Positions 49,336 through 60,140 of a stretch of 64,000 nt of DNA are shown here, piece by piece. A program made the translations under genes and the position numbers. Under the pieces are notes generated by a model. The model had not been told where the DNA came from, ran no database searches, and saw only the letters and a program-made list of their open reading frames with translations. Position 1 is the stretch's first letter, and each line of letters starts with the position of its first letter. Source of the DNA: Erwinia phyllosphaerae (GTDB taxonomy: Bacteria; Pseudomonadota; Gammaproteobacteria; Enterobacterales; Enterobacteriaceae); NCBI RefSeq assembly GCF_019132875.1, contig NZ_JAHSPF010000008.1:62001-126000 (forward strand), given 5' to 3'.

Positions 49336-50036
49336 TGAGATCTTCACTCTTTTTTGCTGCGGGATTTTTTGCGCAGCCGGGCAAACTGACCGCTATCACG
49401 CTGCTGGCCGGCTTGCTGGCGGCCTGCGCAAGCCATAAGCCAGACGCCAGAATAGCCGGGCTCCACGAGGCCAAAGAACCCGAAGCGAGCGTGATTGACT
49501 ATCGACTGGTCGACTGCGCGCTCATCTGGAATGTTGAAGAAAGCAAAACCGATAACGCGCTTTACTGGCTACGGGCGATGGACTGTGCCGCCAGGCTATC
49601 GCCAGCCGATGCCCGCGCCGAAGCAAGACGCCAGATAGCTGACAGCTGGCAGGCCGCGTTTAAACAAGGGGTGCTGATGGCTAACGGTAACGTCACGCCG
49701 ATTGAACGACGCCAGTATATGCTGCATCTTGACGAATTTGGCCGCGACTTTCCGGCCCCGGTCAGAACGTTACAGCAGCTGTGGCGCGATAACCAGATGG
49801 CGCAGCTCCAGCTTTCAGAAGAGCGCACGCGCTATCACCATCTCCAGCAAACCAGCGACGCCCAGCTGGACACGCTGCGCCAGCAGCAGGTGGCTTTAAG
49901 CGCAGAATTAAAGGTCACGCGCCGCAAGCTTGACTCGCTAACGGACATTGAGCGCCAGCTTTCATCTCGCCACTCTCCTGACAGCACAGACAATCACAAC
50001 GATAAAAGCGGCGTGGAAAAGGAGACCCGACAATGA
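49335..50036 (+). CDS. qseG: Outer-membrane lipoprotein QseG
   Basis: Lipoprotein (YfhG) that interacts with GlrK/QseE in E. coli. 233 residues: signal peptide with lipobox LLAAC, Cys31 as the lipidated residue, then an alpha-helical domain with a coiled coil near residues 150-205. It overlaps glrK by one base and glrR by 4 bases, so it is translated with the two-component system. Confidence 0.92.
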   Translation: MRSSLFFAAGFFAQPGKLTAITLLAGLLAACASHKPDARIAGLHEAKEPEASVIDYRLVDCALIWNVEESKTDNALYWLRAMDCAARLSPADARAEARRQIADSWQAAFKQGVLMANGNVTPIERRQYMLHLDEFGRDFPAPVRTLQQLWRDNQMAQLQLSEERTRYHHLQQTSDAQLDTLRQQQVALSAELKVTRRKLDSLTDIERQLSSRHSPDSTDNHNDKSGVEKETRQ

Positions 50037-51364
50037 AAAAATCGGCCAATCTGCTGCTGGTGGACGACGATCCGGGCCTGCTGAAGCTGCTTGGAATGCG
50101 CCTGAGTAGCGAAGGCTTTAGCGTCTTTACCGCCGAAAGCGGCGCGGAAGCGCTACGCATGCTGCAAAACCAGCGCATCGATCTGGTGATCAGCGATTTA
50201 AGAATGGACGAGATGAACGGCCTGGCGCTGTTTGGCGAAGTGCAAAAAAGCCATCCCGGCATGCCGGTTATCATCCTGACCGCGCACGGCTCTATCCCGG
50301 AGGCCGTTTCCGCCACGCAGCAGGGCGTTTTCAGCTTCCTGACTAAACCTGTCGATCGTGATGCGCTGTATAGCGCTATCGACCAGGCGCTTGCCCAGCG
50401 CGCGCCGGCCAGCGACGATGCCTGGCGTGAAAGCATCGTTACCCGTAGCCCGCTGATGCTGCGGCTGCTGGAGCAGGCCAGAATGGTCGCGCAGTCGGAC
50501 GTCAGCGTGCTGATCTCCGGCCAGAGCGGTACCGGTAAAGAGGTGTTGGCTCAGGCAATCCATGCGGCCAGTCCGCGAGCGAACAAGGCCTTTATCGCTA
50601 TTAACTGTGGCGCACTGCCGGAACAGCTGCTCGAATCGGAGCTGTTCGGCCATGCTAAAGGTGCCTTTACCGGCGCGGTCAGCCAGCGGGAAGGGCTGTT
50701 TCAGGCGGCGGAAGGCGGCACGCTGTTTCTTGACGAAATTGGCGATATGCCGCAGGCGCTACAGGTTAAGCTCCTGCGCGTTTTGCAGGAGCGTAAAGTC
50801 CGGCCGCTCGGTAGCAACCGCGATCTGGATATTAACGTGCGCATCATTTCTGCCACCCATCGCGATCTGCCAAAAGCGATGGAGAAAAAAGAATTCCGCG
50901 AGGATCTTTTTTACCGTCTGAACGTGGTCGCGCTACGTATTCCGGCACTGCATGAACGCGCTGAAGATATTCCGCTGTTGGCAAACCATCTGTTAAAACA
51001 GGCGGCCGAGCGGCATAAACCCTTCGTGCGCAGTTTTTCTACCGACGCGATGAAGCGCCTGATTGCCGCCAGCTGGCCGGGTAACGTACGGCAGCTGGTC
51101 AACGTTATTGAACAATGCGTGGCGCTAAGCTCCGCGCCGGTTATTGGCGAGGCGCTGGTAGAACAGGCGCTGGAAGGCGAAAATACGGCGCTGCCTGGCT
51201 TTGTAGAGGCCAGAAACCAGTTTGAGCTGAACTATCTGCGTAAGCTGCTGCAAATGACCAGGGGTAACGTAACCAACGCGGCTCGCCTGGCGGGACGCAA
51301 CCGCACGGAATTTTATAAATTACTGGCGCGTCACGAGCTGGATCCCTCTGATTTTAAAGAGTAG
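50033..51364 (+). CDS. glrR: Response regulator GlrR (QseF), sigma-54 activator
   Basis: Phosphorylated by GlrK, it activates sigma-54 transcription of glmY. 443 residues: receiver domain with phosphoacceptor Asp55 (LVISDLRM), AAA+ domain with Walker A GQSGTGKE at residues 163-170 and the sigma-54-contact loop GAFTGA at 210-215, then a C-terminal Fis-like HTH (GNVTNAARLAGRNRTEFYKLL). Its binding sites are present upstream of glmY in this window. Confidence 0.97.
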   Translation: MKKSANLLLVDDDPGLLKLLGMRLSSEGFSVFTAESGAEALRMLQNQRIDLVISDLRMDEMNGLALFGEVQKSHPGMPVIILTAHGSIPEAVSATQQGVFSFLTKPVDRDALYSAIDQALAQRAPASDDAWRESIVTRSPLMLRLLEQARMVAQSDVSVLISGQSGTGKEVLAQAIHAASPRANKAFIAINCGALPEQLLESELFGHAKGAFTGAVSQREGLFQAAEGGTLFLDEIGDMPQALQVKLLRVLQERKVRPLGSNRDLDINVRIISATHRDLPKAMEKKEFREDLFYRLNVVALRIPALHERAEDIPLLANHLLKQAAERHKPFVRSFSTDAMKRLIAASWPGNVRQLVNVIEQCVALSSAPVIGEALVEQALEGENTALPGFVEARNQFELNYLRKLLQMTRGNVTNAARLAGRNRTEFYKLLARHELDPSDFKE

Positions 51365-51479
51365 TTTTTTTGTGCCGCTTCAGGGTCGGGATGTGATAGG
51401 TTATCCACCCGGAAAAGAGTCGGGCTGTCCGCTGTCCGTCCACTAAAATACACTTATCCTCCGGCTGGTGAGGGAATAA

Positions 51480-51830
<351 letters not shown>

Positions 51831-51873
51831 GCCGCTCGAGCGCTGATGAAAGGCCGATAAAGCCATCGGCCCT

Positions 51874-52031
51874 GGGCTACTTTTCTGAGCCAGTCTGCCT
51901 GGGCCACTTCTCAGAGCCAGCCTGTCTTGAGTTACTTCTCAGAGCCAGCCTGTCTTGAGTTACTTCTCAGAGTCAGTCTGCCTGGCGCTATTTCTCAGCG
52001 CCAGTCTGCATCAGGCTACTGTTCAGAAACC
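51874..52031. repeat. Imperfect tandem repeat (27-28 bp units) between glnB and hmp
   Basis: Five to six units with the pattern GGG/GAG-YTACTTCTCAGAGCCAG-YCTGYCT begin at about 51874, 51901, 51929, 51957, 51984 and 52012. Units 2 and 3 share all but a few bases; the first and last are more divergent. The array lies in a 290-bp region between convergent genes and has no spacers of CRISPR kind. A hairpin GGCCGAT/ATCGGCC (51852-51871) just before it may end glnB transcription. Confidence 0.75.
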
Positions 52032-52122
52032 ACCCCGCAATAGCCAGCTGTTCAGAAAGCTATCTGCTCAGACGCCGCTCCAGGGCGGCGTCCTGCTTAA
52101 CAGGCTTAAGCCCACGCCTCGC

Positions 52123-53307
52123 TTAAATCACCTTATGCGGACCAAACACTTCGTAGTGGATCCGATCGGTATCTGTCCCCATTTTTACCAGCTGTGCAGC
52201 AACAAACTGCATAAACCCAATCGGGCCGCAAAGATAGTAATGCGTAGCTGGATCGCTGAACTGGTTTTTTATCGGCAGCAGGTTCATCAGGCCCGGCACG
52301 TTATAGCGATTGTGGTCTTCAGGCTGCGGGTCTTTATACCAGATATACTGAGAAAAAAGTGGAAGCTGACCGCCAGCGGCGGCAACCTCAGCGGCAAAAG
52401 CATGCGTTTTGCCATTATCAGCCGCGTGGAACCACTGCACGCGTGCCGGATGTCCGGCCGCCGCCAGTACCTCAAGCATCGCCAGCATCGGCGTCTGGCC
52501 AACGCCTGCGGAAATCAGCGTGACCGGCGTTTGCGGCTGCACGTTTAGGAAGAAATCACCGGCCGGAGCCGCGAGCTGTACTTCGTCGCCCACGCGCGCA
52601 TGCTGATGTAACCAGCCGGAAACCGTTCCGCCTGCTTCATAACGCACGGCAATTCGGTAATCTTTGCCGTTAGGCGCGCGAGTCAATGAATACTGACGGA
52701 TTTCCTGATTGGCAAAGCTTTCGTTGCGCACCCATACGCCCAGATATTGTCCGGCCTGATAGTCGGCTACCGGCTTGCCGTCCGTGGGAACCAGCAGGAA
52801 ACTTTTAATCACTTCACTCTGCTGGGTAATCTCTGCAATACGGAAGGCGCGCGGTGTCCGCCAGCCGCCCGGCTGCTGCTCCGCGGCTTCATACAGCTCT
52901 TCCTCGCGCTTGATAAACACGCCAGCCAGCACGCCGTAAGCTTTTCCCCAGGCATCCAGCACTTCCTGGCCGGGGCTGAGCATTTCATCCAGCGTGGCCA
53001 GCAGATGCTCGCCGACAATCTGATACTGTTCCGGCTTCACTGCAAAGCTGGTGTGTTTCTGCGCGATTTTTTCTACCGCGGGCAGAATAGCGGGTAGATT
53101 TTCAATATTACCTGCATAGGCGCAGATGGCGTTGAACAGCGCTTCCCGCTGATTGCCATTGCGCTGGTTACTCATATTAAAAATGTCTTTCAGCTCGGGA
53201 TGATGGGTGAACATCCGCTCATAGAAGTGAGCGGTGAGGGCGGGACCGGTTGCCAGCAAAGCGGGAATGGTTGCCTTAATGGTGCTGATAGTCTGGGCGT
53301 CTAACAT
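52123..53307 (-). CDS. hmp: Nitric oxide dioxygenase / flavohaemoglobin
   Basis: Detoxifies nitric oxide to nitrate with O2 and NADPH. 394 residues: N-terminal globin domain (residues 1-140), then the FAD-binding barrel with [10 protein letters not shown] and the NAD(P)H domain with [15 protein letters not shown], ending VFGPHKVI. Start, length and neighbourhood (glnB, glyA) match E. coli hmp. An NsrR operator lies directly upstream. Confidence 0.97.
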   Translation of the reverse strand: MLDAQTISTIKATIPALLATGPALTAHFYERMFTHHPELKDIFNMSNQRNGNQREALFNAICAYAGNIENLPAILPAVEKIAQKHTSFAVKPEQYQIVGEHLLATLDEMLSPGQEVLDAWGKAYGVLAGVFIKREEELYEAAEQQPGGWRTPRAFRIAEITQQSEVIKSFLLVPTDGKPVADYQAGQYLGVWVRNESFANQEIRQYSLTRAPNGKDYRIAVRYEAGGTVSGWLHQHARVGDEVQLAAPAGDFFLNVQPQTPVTLISAGVGQTPMLAMLEVLAAAGHPARVQWFHAADNGKTHAFAAEVAAAGGQLPLFSQYIWYKDPQPEDHNRYNVPGLMNLLPIKNQFSDPATHYYLCGPIGFMQFVAAQLVKMGTDTDRIHYEVFGPHKVI

Positions 53308-53330
53308 AGCGTGCTCCTGGGGATCTCTAT

Positions 53331-53353
53331 AAGTTGCATTTTAAATGCATCTT
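53331..53353. promoter_or_regulatory. NsrR operator of hmp
   Basis: A 23-bp palindrome with arms AAGTTGCATTT and AAATGCATCTT around a central T matches the NsrR site consensus almost perfectly. It begins 24 bp upstream of the hmp start codon; NO would relieve NsrR repression. Confidence 0.9.
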
Positions 53354-53510
53354 ATAGCGAAACGGCCTGTTTTGTAAATATCCCTCTACTAAACAGGGTG
53401 ATTTATTACCGCATAAAACAAGCGAAGATGAAAAATTTGCATTCGCATGATGAGGGATTATCCAGCTCGCCGCGTGGAGAAAACGATTAATTAACCCTTG
53501 CCAGCCGTAG

Positions 53511-53526
53511 AGCCAATCGTTTGCGT
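53511..53526. promoter_or_regulatory. PurR operator upstream of glyA
   Basis: AGCCAATCGTTTGCGT resembles the known E. coli glyA PurR operator (ending AATCGTTTGCGT). It lies 115 bp before the glyA start. A MetR site is expected in the same gap, but no clear TGAA-N5-TTCA was found by eye. Confidence 0.7.
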
Positions 53527-53640
53527 AAAAACCGCGCTTTCTGGCTATCCCTGAACGGGCAAAACGGTTTACACTGTTGGCCTTCGCCCAAAAGGGCCGT
53601 TCAATGCCGAATAGATTGTTAGCTGAGTCAGGAGAAGCGG

Positions 53641-54894
<1,254 letters not shown>

Positions 54895-54912
54895 AATTTT
54901 AGCTTTAACGAT

Positions 54913-54941
54913 AAAACGGGACTTGATGTCCCGTTTTTTTT
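54913..54941 (+). terminator. Terminator of glyA
   Basis: AACGGGAC, loop TTGAT, GTCCCGTT and a run of eight T residues, 20 bp after the glyA stop. Confidence 0.92.
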
Positions 54942-54964
54942 GCCTGAATTTTGCCGGAGGGAAA

Positions 54965-56107
54965 ATGGCAATTCGTTCTGCCTGGTGGCTTGCGCTGGGT
55001 TACTTCACCTATTTCTTTGCCTATGGCGTCTGGCTACCTTTCTGGGCCGTGTGGCTAAAAGGCGTCGGCCTGGATGCTGAAAAAATCGGTCTGCTGCTTG
55101 GGGCTGGCATGGTTGCCCGCTTTACCGGTAGCCTGCTTATCGCTTCCCGCGTCACCAATCCTTCTCGATTAATTACCGTGCTTCGTCTGCTGGCTGGCTT
55201 ATCGCTGCTGTGCGCGCTGGGCTTCTGGATCGGGACTTTTTGGGTCTGGCTGCTGCTGGTGATGATTGGTTTTAACCTGTTTTTCTCGCCGCTGGTGCCG
55301 CTCAGCGACGCGCTGGCCGCCACCTGGCAACGGCAGATTGCGATGGCCTACGGGCCGGTCAGGCTATGGGGATCGCTGGCGTTTGTTATCAGCTCTGCGT
55401 TGACGGGCGTACTGGTTAACGCTTTCTCTTACCAGGCCATTTTATGGCTGCTCTGTGCGGGCGTGGCGGCCATGCTTGGCGGCATGCTGTTTCGTCCGGC
55501 GGTAATGCCGCAGGGCAGCGAAAAGCAGGTGGAACGCGCCAGCTGGCAGGACTGGCAACGGCTGCTGAAGGAAAATGCGGTCTGGCGCTTTTTGCTGTGC
55601 GTAATGCTGATGCAGGGTGCGCACGCGGCTTATTACGGCTTTAGCGCTATCTGGTGGCAGGATGCAGGCTATTCCGCCAGCGTGGTGGGCTACCTCTGGT
55701 CGCTGGGCGTGGTGGCGGAAATCATTGTTTTTGCCGCCAGCGGTAAACTGTTTCGCCGCTGGACGGCGCGTGATTTGCTGCTGCTTTCCGGCATTTGCGC
55801 GCTGATCCGCTGGAGCCTGCTGGCCTCGACAACCGCTTTACCGCTGCTGGTGATAGCGCAAATTCTGCACTGCGGCAGCTTCACCATTTGCCATCTTGCT
55901 GCCATGCGCTTTATCGCAGCCAGGGAAGGAGCGGAAGTGATTCGCCTGCAGTCCGTTTATTCAGCAGTCGCAATGGGCGGCGGCATTGCGGTCATGACGG
56001 TCGTCTGCGGCTTGCTGTTCCCGCATCTGCACGGCAATATTTTTTGGGTGATGGCGCTGCTGGTCGTTCCGGCGCTCTTTCTGCGTCCAAAAGCGGCCGG
56101 TTTATGA
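54965..56107 (+). CDS. hcaT: MFS transporter, HcaT-like
   Basis: Probable proton-linked uptake protein; E. coli HcaT is assigned to 3-phenylpropionate. 380 residues, twelve predicted membrane helices, starting WWLALGYFTYFFAYGVWLPFW, with the family signatures FSPLVPLSDALA and HAAYYGFSAIWWQDAGYSAS. ATG 54965 has GGAGGG upstream. No phenylpropionate degradation (hca) genes are visible, so the true substrate is unclear. The 3' end overlaps csiE by 6 bases, convergently. Confidence 0.88.
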   Translation: MAIRSAWWLALGYFTYFFAYGVWLPFWAVWLKGVGLDAEKIGLLLGAGMVARFTGSLLIASRVTNPSRLITVLRLLAGLSLLCALGFWIGTFWVWLLLVMIGFNLFFSPLVPLSDALAATWQRQIAMAYGPVRLWGSLAFVISSALTGVLVNAFSYQAILWLLCAGVAAMLGGMLFRPAVMPQGSEKQVERASWQDWQRLLKENAVWRFLLCVMLMQGAHAAYYGFSAIWWQDAGYSASVVGYLWSLGVVAEIIVFAASGKLFRRWTARDLLLLSGICALIRWSLLASTTALPLLVIAQILHCGSFTICHLAAMRFIAAREGAEVIRLQSVYSAVAMGGGIAVMTVVCGLLFPHLHGNIFWVMALLVVPALFLRPKAAGL

Positions 56108-57367
56108 TTCAAGCAGCAGCCGGATACGTTCCTGCTGATGAGACTGCAACGGCAGTTCCGCATGAATTAACGGCGGAGAATAGAGCGGCAGCGGCGTGGC
56201 GTAAGGCGTAATCACCAGCGCAATACCTTTCGGCGCGCTGCTGCGCTGATACTCGATGACATCCAGATATTTAATGCTCAACGGCAGCAGCGTCAGTTCT
56301 CTGAGCTGCTGTTCGACCTGCTTTTCCAGCTCGCGATCTTTTCCGGTCAGCAACAGCACCTGTTTTTCCTGTAGAACGTTCTCCTGCATCAGCCAGGCAC
56401 CAAAGATAATGGCAATCAGCCCCATCTCTTCCTGCGAGAAAGCCAGCCCGTAATGCTGCTCGAAGTTGACGATCGCTTCTTTGGTGGTGCGCAGCAGCCG
56501 GGGATAGAGCTGGACCACCTCGTCCGACAGGCTGTTATCAATGCCGATGCCGAACAGGCAGCGTTCCAGCGCCTGAGCAAGGTGGGTATAAAGCTGTTCG
56601 CCAAGCTCGTCTGGATTGCTAAAAAAATGGCCCGAAAGCATTTGAAAGCGCTCGATCAGCAAGTGCACTTCTTCATGCAGCTGGCGCTGGTAGTCGAAAC
56701 GAATGTCGGCCACCACGGGGGCATGAATCTGGCTAAACAGCAGCGCGAGCAAACAGGCAACGCTGCTGTCCGGCGCGTTTTTACAGCGTTTCTGCCAGTG
56801 GTTAACTATCTCCTGCGCTACCCTGAATTCTGCGCGCGCTGACAGCCAGGCCTGCTGCGATTCGTTAAAGGCCAGTTCCGCCCGGCAGCACAGTACGTAC
56901 TGCATAAACAGCGGCAAAAACTGGCGGTCACGGTCAGTAAAATCCCGTGCCAGTCCCTGCGAGCAATGTTGGATCAGCGCGCTCAGGTTATGCTCATCGT
57001 AGAGCAATTTTTCCATTTGCAAACGTTGCAGCTGCTGTTTGATGGCGGGCGAAAATTGCTGGCGAACGAAATCGGGCGTCAGCCGCAGCGCACGTCTGAG
57101 CCAGTGCAGCAGGCACAGCTGCCGATCCAGTTCCGCACCTTCGATCGCAAAGCTTTCGCTGGCTGGCTGTACAACAGCGAGCCTGTGATAGCGCTGGATT
57201 TCTGCCGCCACCTCCGCTATATCTTGCCGGGCAACGGCAGGATCAACGCCGTTGAGCTGGCAGACGAGATCCAGCGTTACGCTGGTCGGAAGATAAAGCA
57301 GTAAAAGCAGGTGGCAGCGTCGCTGCGGGCTGGAGAAAGCAGCAGGCCCGGATAAGGATTCTGTCAT
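56102..57367 (-). CDS. csiE: Stationary-phase inducible protein CsiE
   Basis: Regulator-like protein of unknown target, induced in E. coli stationary phase. 421 residues; N-terminal winged-helix-like part (about residues 15-80) and two PTS regulation (PRD-like) domains in the middle, with the usual hydrophobic helices, then an EIIB-like C-terminal region (residues 340-421). Start and surroundings match E. coli csiE. No PTS gene is nearby. Confidence 0.92.
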   Translation of the reverse strand: MTESLSGPAAFSSPQRRCHLLLLLYLPTSVTLDLVCQLNGVDPAVARQDIAEVAAEIQRYHRLAVVQPASESFAIEGAELDRQLCLLHWLRRALRLTPDFVRQQFSPAIKQQLQRLQMEKLLYDEHNLSALIQHCSQGLARDFTDRDRQFLPLFMQYVLCCRAELAFNESQQAWLSARAEFRVAQEIVNHWQKRCKNAPDSSVACLLALLFSQIHAPVVADIRFDYQRQLHEEVHLLIERFQMLSGHFFSNPDELGEQLYTHLAQALERCLFGIGIDNSLSDEVVQLYPRLLRTTKEAIVNFEQHYGLAFSQEEMGLIAIIFGAWLMQENVLQEKQVLLLTGKDRELEKQVEQQLRELTLLPLSIKYLDVIEYQRSSAPKGIALVITPYATPLPLYSPPLIHAELPLQSHQQERIRLLLES

Positions 57368-57503
57368 GGTCTGCCGTCTCTGTTAAAAGTACTTCGCTAA
57401 GAATAGCGTGATTGCCTTTGACTAAACCGACAGTCCCAACATTTTTTTGTAGCTTTTAAGGCAGGTCACAGAATTGACTGTCCGAGCAGAAAAGGAGCAG
57501 GTA

Positions 57504-58148
57504 TTGTTACGTTATAACGTTTTCATTACTCTGGTTTTCATGGCACTATTTGCCATGGCACCGCTGGCCTGGAGCCATCCCCATAGTTTTATCAGCATGC
57601 AGACGACGCTGGTGCATCAGGACAATCAGCTTACCGGCCTGAAAATGCGCTGGGTAATGGATGAAATCACTTCTGCCGATTTGCTCTACGACGCGCGCTC
57701 TGCCAAACCTGATTCCGTTATCTGGAAAAAGCTGGCCGCAGAAGTCATGGCAAACGTGCTTGGGCAGCACTATTTTACCGAGTTCTGGCATCAGGGAAAG
57801 CCGGTAAAATTTGGTAATTTACCGCCGGAATACCGGTTGCTGAAACAGGGAAATAAAGCCGTGCTGGAGTTTATTTTACCGCTGGGCGAGCCGCAGCCGC
57901 TGGCCGGACAACGCTACAGCTTTTCCGTTTTTGATCCGACTTACTTTGTTGATATGACTTTTGATTCTGAAAAAGCGTTACATATTCCTGCGGAGCTGGC
58001 CCGGCAGTGCCGCTTCAGCTTAAAAACGCCCGATCCCAATACCTCCTTGCAGGCCTATGCGCTGTCGCTGGATAAGGCTGACGCGCCGCCAGCCGATATG
58101 GATTTAGGCCGCCAGTTTGCCCAGACGGTAACCTTACTATGTCAGTAA
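57504..58148 (+). CDS. Periplasmic DUF1007 protein (ZevA-like)
   Basis: 214 residues from TTG 57504, with AAGGAG 6 bp upstream; a TTG at 57474 is less supported. Signal peptide cleaved near LAWS-HPHSF, giving a mature N-terminus HPHSFISMQTTLVH, the metal-binding-like start typical of DUF1007. DUF1007 proteins occur next to NicO/RcnA permeases; in Haemophilus influenzae the pair ZevAB is linked to zinc uptake. It overlaps the permease gene by 10 bases. The metal is not certain. Confidence 0.82.
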   Translation: MLRYNVFITLVFMALFAMAPLAWSHPHSFISMQTTLVHQDNQLTGLKMRWVMDEITSADLLYDARSAKPDSVIWKKLAAEVMANVLGQHYFTEFWHQGKPVKFGNLPPEYRLLKQGNKAVLEFILPLGEPQPLAGQRYSFSVFDPTYFVDMTFDSEKALHIPAELARQCRFSLKTPDPNTSLQAYALSLDKADAPPADMDLGRQFAQTVTLLCQ

Positions 58149-59170
58149 TCTCCTGTTTATCGCCTTCGCGCCGCCGCTGGCTTCAGGCCTGGCCGCTTTA
58201 TCTTTTGCTTTTGCTGTTTACCGCAGCGGGCATCACGTTGTGGTTCTCCTGGCCGCAAATTTTATTACAAAGCGTGGTGTGGCAGCGGAATCTGCACGTT
58301 GAGATGACGGCGCTGCTGCAACAGGTTGCAAGCCAGCCGGGTCAGGTCGGCGTAACGCTGATGGGCTTTAGCCTGGTTTACGGCATTCTGCACGCGCTGG
58401 GGCCTGGCCACGGCAAAGTGGTTATCGCCACTTTTCTGGCAACGCATCCGACAAAGATGAAAACCAGCATCAGGCTGACGCTGGCCGCCGCCGTATTGCA
58501 GGGCGGCGCGGCGATTGCGCTGGTAACCATGGTGCTGACGGTGCTGCAACTCTCTTCGCGCCAGCTGCATATCAGCAGCTACTGGCTGGAAAAGGGCAGC
58601 TACCTGCTGGTGGCGGGGCTGGGTCTTTGGCTGTGCTGGCGCGCGGCCGCCAGGATGGTTCATCTGTTGAGAAAGCCCAAAATGGTTATCCGTAACGTGC
58701 TGCCCGCTACGCAGGTTGGTGTGCATCCGCATCAATATCAGCACAAACATCAGCACCACGAACAGTGCGGCTGCGGCCATCAGCACGTGCCGGACAGCGG
58801 AATGCTCGACAAAGCGGTCAGCGGCAAAACCAAAGCGCTGGTGGTGCTGTCGATGGGCCTGCGCCCCTGTTCCGGCGCGATTATGATGCTGCTGTTTGCT
58901 AAAGTGATTGGCGTTTACTGGTGGGGCGTGTTGTCGGCGCTGACGATGGCTGTCGGCACGGCGATCACGGTAACCGCTATGGCGCTGCTGGTACAGGTTT
59001 CCCGCGCGCTGGCGCTAAAGCTCAGTCAGAATAAAAAAGGGCAGGGCGGGCAAAAACTTCTGTGGGCCTGTCTGTCATTTACGGGTGGGCTACTGCTGGT
59101 GGCAATCGGCACTATTCTGTGGCTGAGCGCGCAACCGGCGATGTCCGGCGGTATTCGACCCATGTTTTAA
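58139..59170 (+). CDS. NicO/RcnA-family metal permease (ZevB-like)
   Basis: 343 residues, about seven membrane helices. Signature HALGPGHGKVVIATFLATHP near residue 83 and GLRPCSGAIMMLLFA near residue 239. Between them a His- and Cys-rich cytoplasmic or loop segment (HPHQYQHKHQHHEQCGCGHQH) is likely to bind Ni, Co or Zn. With the preceding DUF1007 protein it forms a two-gene metal transport unit; no Zur or NikR box was recognised in the upstream gap. Confidence 0.85.
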   Translation: MSVISCLSPSRRRWLQAWPLYLLLLLFTAAGITLWFSWPQILLQSVVWQRNLHVEMTALLQQVASQPGQVGVTLMGFSLVYGILHALGPGHGKVVIATFLATHPTKMKTSIRLTLAAAVLQGGAAIALVTMVLTVLQLSSRQLHISSYWLEKGSYLLVAGLGLWLCWRAAARMVHLLRKPKMVIRNVLPATQVGVHPHQYQHKHQHHEQCGCGHQHVPDSGMLDKAVSGKTKALVVLSMGLRPCSGAIMMLLFAKVIGVYWWGVLSALTMAVGTAITVTAMALLVQVSRALALKLSQNKKGQGGQKLLWACLSFTGGLLLVAIGTILWLSAQPAMSGGIRPMF

Positions 59171-59173
59171 GCA

Positions 59174-59204
59174 TAAAAAAAGGCTGAACGAAGGTTCAGC
59201 CTTT
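59174..59204. terminator. Bidirectional terminator between permease gene and suhB
   Basis: AAAGGCTGAAC, loop GAAG, GTTCAGCCTTTT is a perfect stem flanked by A- and T-runs, serving both convergent genes. Confidence 0.92.
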
Positions 59205-59219
59205 TATCACCGGGACGAC

Positions 59220-60023
59220 TTAGCGCTTCAGCGCTTCGCTCAGCTCGTCACGCATAGAGGCCAGCATCGCTTTCACCACGCGCGGATTACCCGCTACGAT
59301 GTTGCCAGAATGCATATAGCCATGCGCGCCCACGAAGTCGGTAACCAGGCCGCCCGCTTCACGTACCAGCAGTTCGCCTGCGGCGAAATCCCACGGCTTC
59401 AGACCGATTTCGAAATAGCCATCCACGCGACCCGCGGCCACATAGGCCAGGTCCAGCGCGGCAGAACCGGAGCGGCGGAAGTCCGCACACTGGGTAAAGA
59501 GTTTGCCAACGATATTGATATAAGGCGTGGCGTGCTGCTTCAGCTTGAACGGGAAGCCGGTAGCCAGAATGGTGCCGTCCAGATCGCGAGCGGTAGAACC
59601 ACGCAGGCGATAGCCGTTCAGCTGGGTGCCCTGGCCGCGAACGGCGCTAAACAGTTCGTTACGCATAGGATCGTAAACCACGGCCACTTCGGTGCGGCCT
59701 TTAATGCGCACGGCGATAGAAACGGAGAAGTGAGGCAGACGCTTGATGAAGTTGGTGGTGCCATCCAGTGGATCGATAACCCATTGCACATCCTGGTCTG
59801 TTCCGGCTAACTCACCACTCTCTTCGGTAATGATGGTGTGCTGCGGATAAGACTTGCGAATCACCTCAATAATCAGGCGCTCGGCGTCGCGGTCAACATT
59901 GGTAACGAAGTCGTTGCTGCCTTTCTGGCTGGCTTCAACGGCGTCCGGAGTTTCATAATTTTTGGCAATCAAATTACCGGCCTTGCGCGCAGCGCGCACG
60001 GCGATGTTGAGCATCGGATGCAT
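59220..60023 (-). CDS. suhB: Inositol-1-monophosphatase / Nus factor SuhB
   Basis: Hydrolyses inositol monophosphate and, in E. coli, joins the rRNA antitermination complex. 267 residues, the same as E. coli. Metal-binding motif WVIDPLDGTTNFIKRLPHF near residue 82 and WDFAAGELLVREAGG near residue 214. Divergent from trmJ. Confidence 0.97.
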   Translation of the reverse strand: MHPMLNIAVRAARKAGNLIAKNYETPDAVEASQKGSNDFVTNVDRDAERLIIEVIRKSYPQHTIITEESGELAGTDQDVQWVIDPLDGTTNFIKRLPHFSVSIAVRIKGRTEVAVVYDPMRNELFSAVRGQGTQLNGYRLRGSTARDLDGTILATGFPFKLKQHATPYINIVGKLFTQCADFRRSGSAALDLAYVAAGRVDGYFEIGLKPWDFAAGELLVREAGGLVTDFVGAHGYMHSGNIVAGNPRVVKAMLASMRDELSEALKR

Positions 60024-60140
60024 CGGTCTCTCTCACTGGATGTTAAAGAACGGAAAACGGCGCGGATTATAACAGCGGGTTCATTAAAAGTCCTGAAAAT
60101 ATGTTAATATCCCAAAATTATCTCACAGACCTGAATCCCT

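Noticed and set aside
51874-52031. CRISPR-like array
   Set aside because: The units are contiguous and imperfect, without unique spacers, and no cas gene is near.
51955-52548. 197-codon plus-strand frame over the 3' half of hmp
   Set aside because: It is the antisense shadow of hmp plus the tandem repeat; Arg/His-rich translation without homology.
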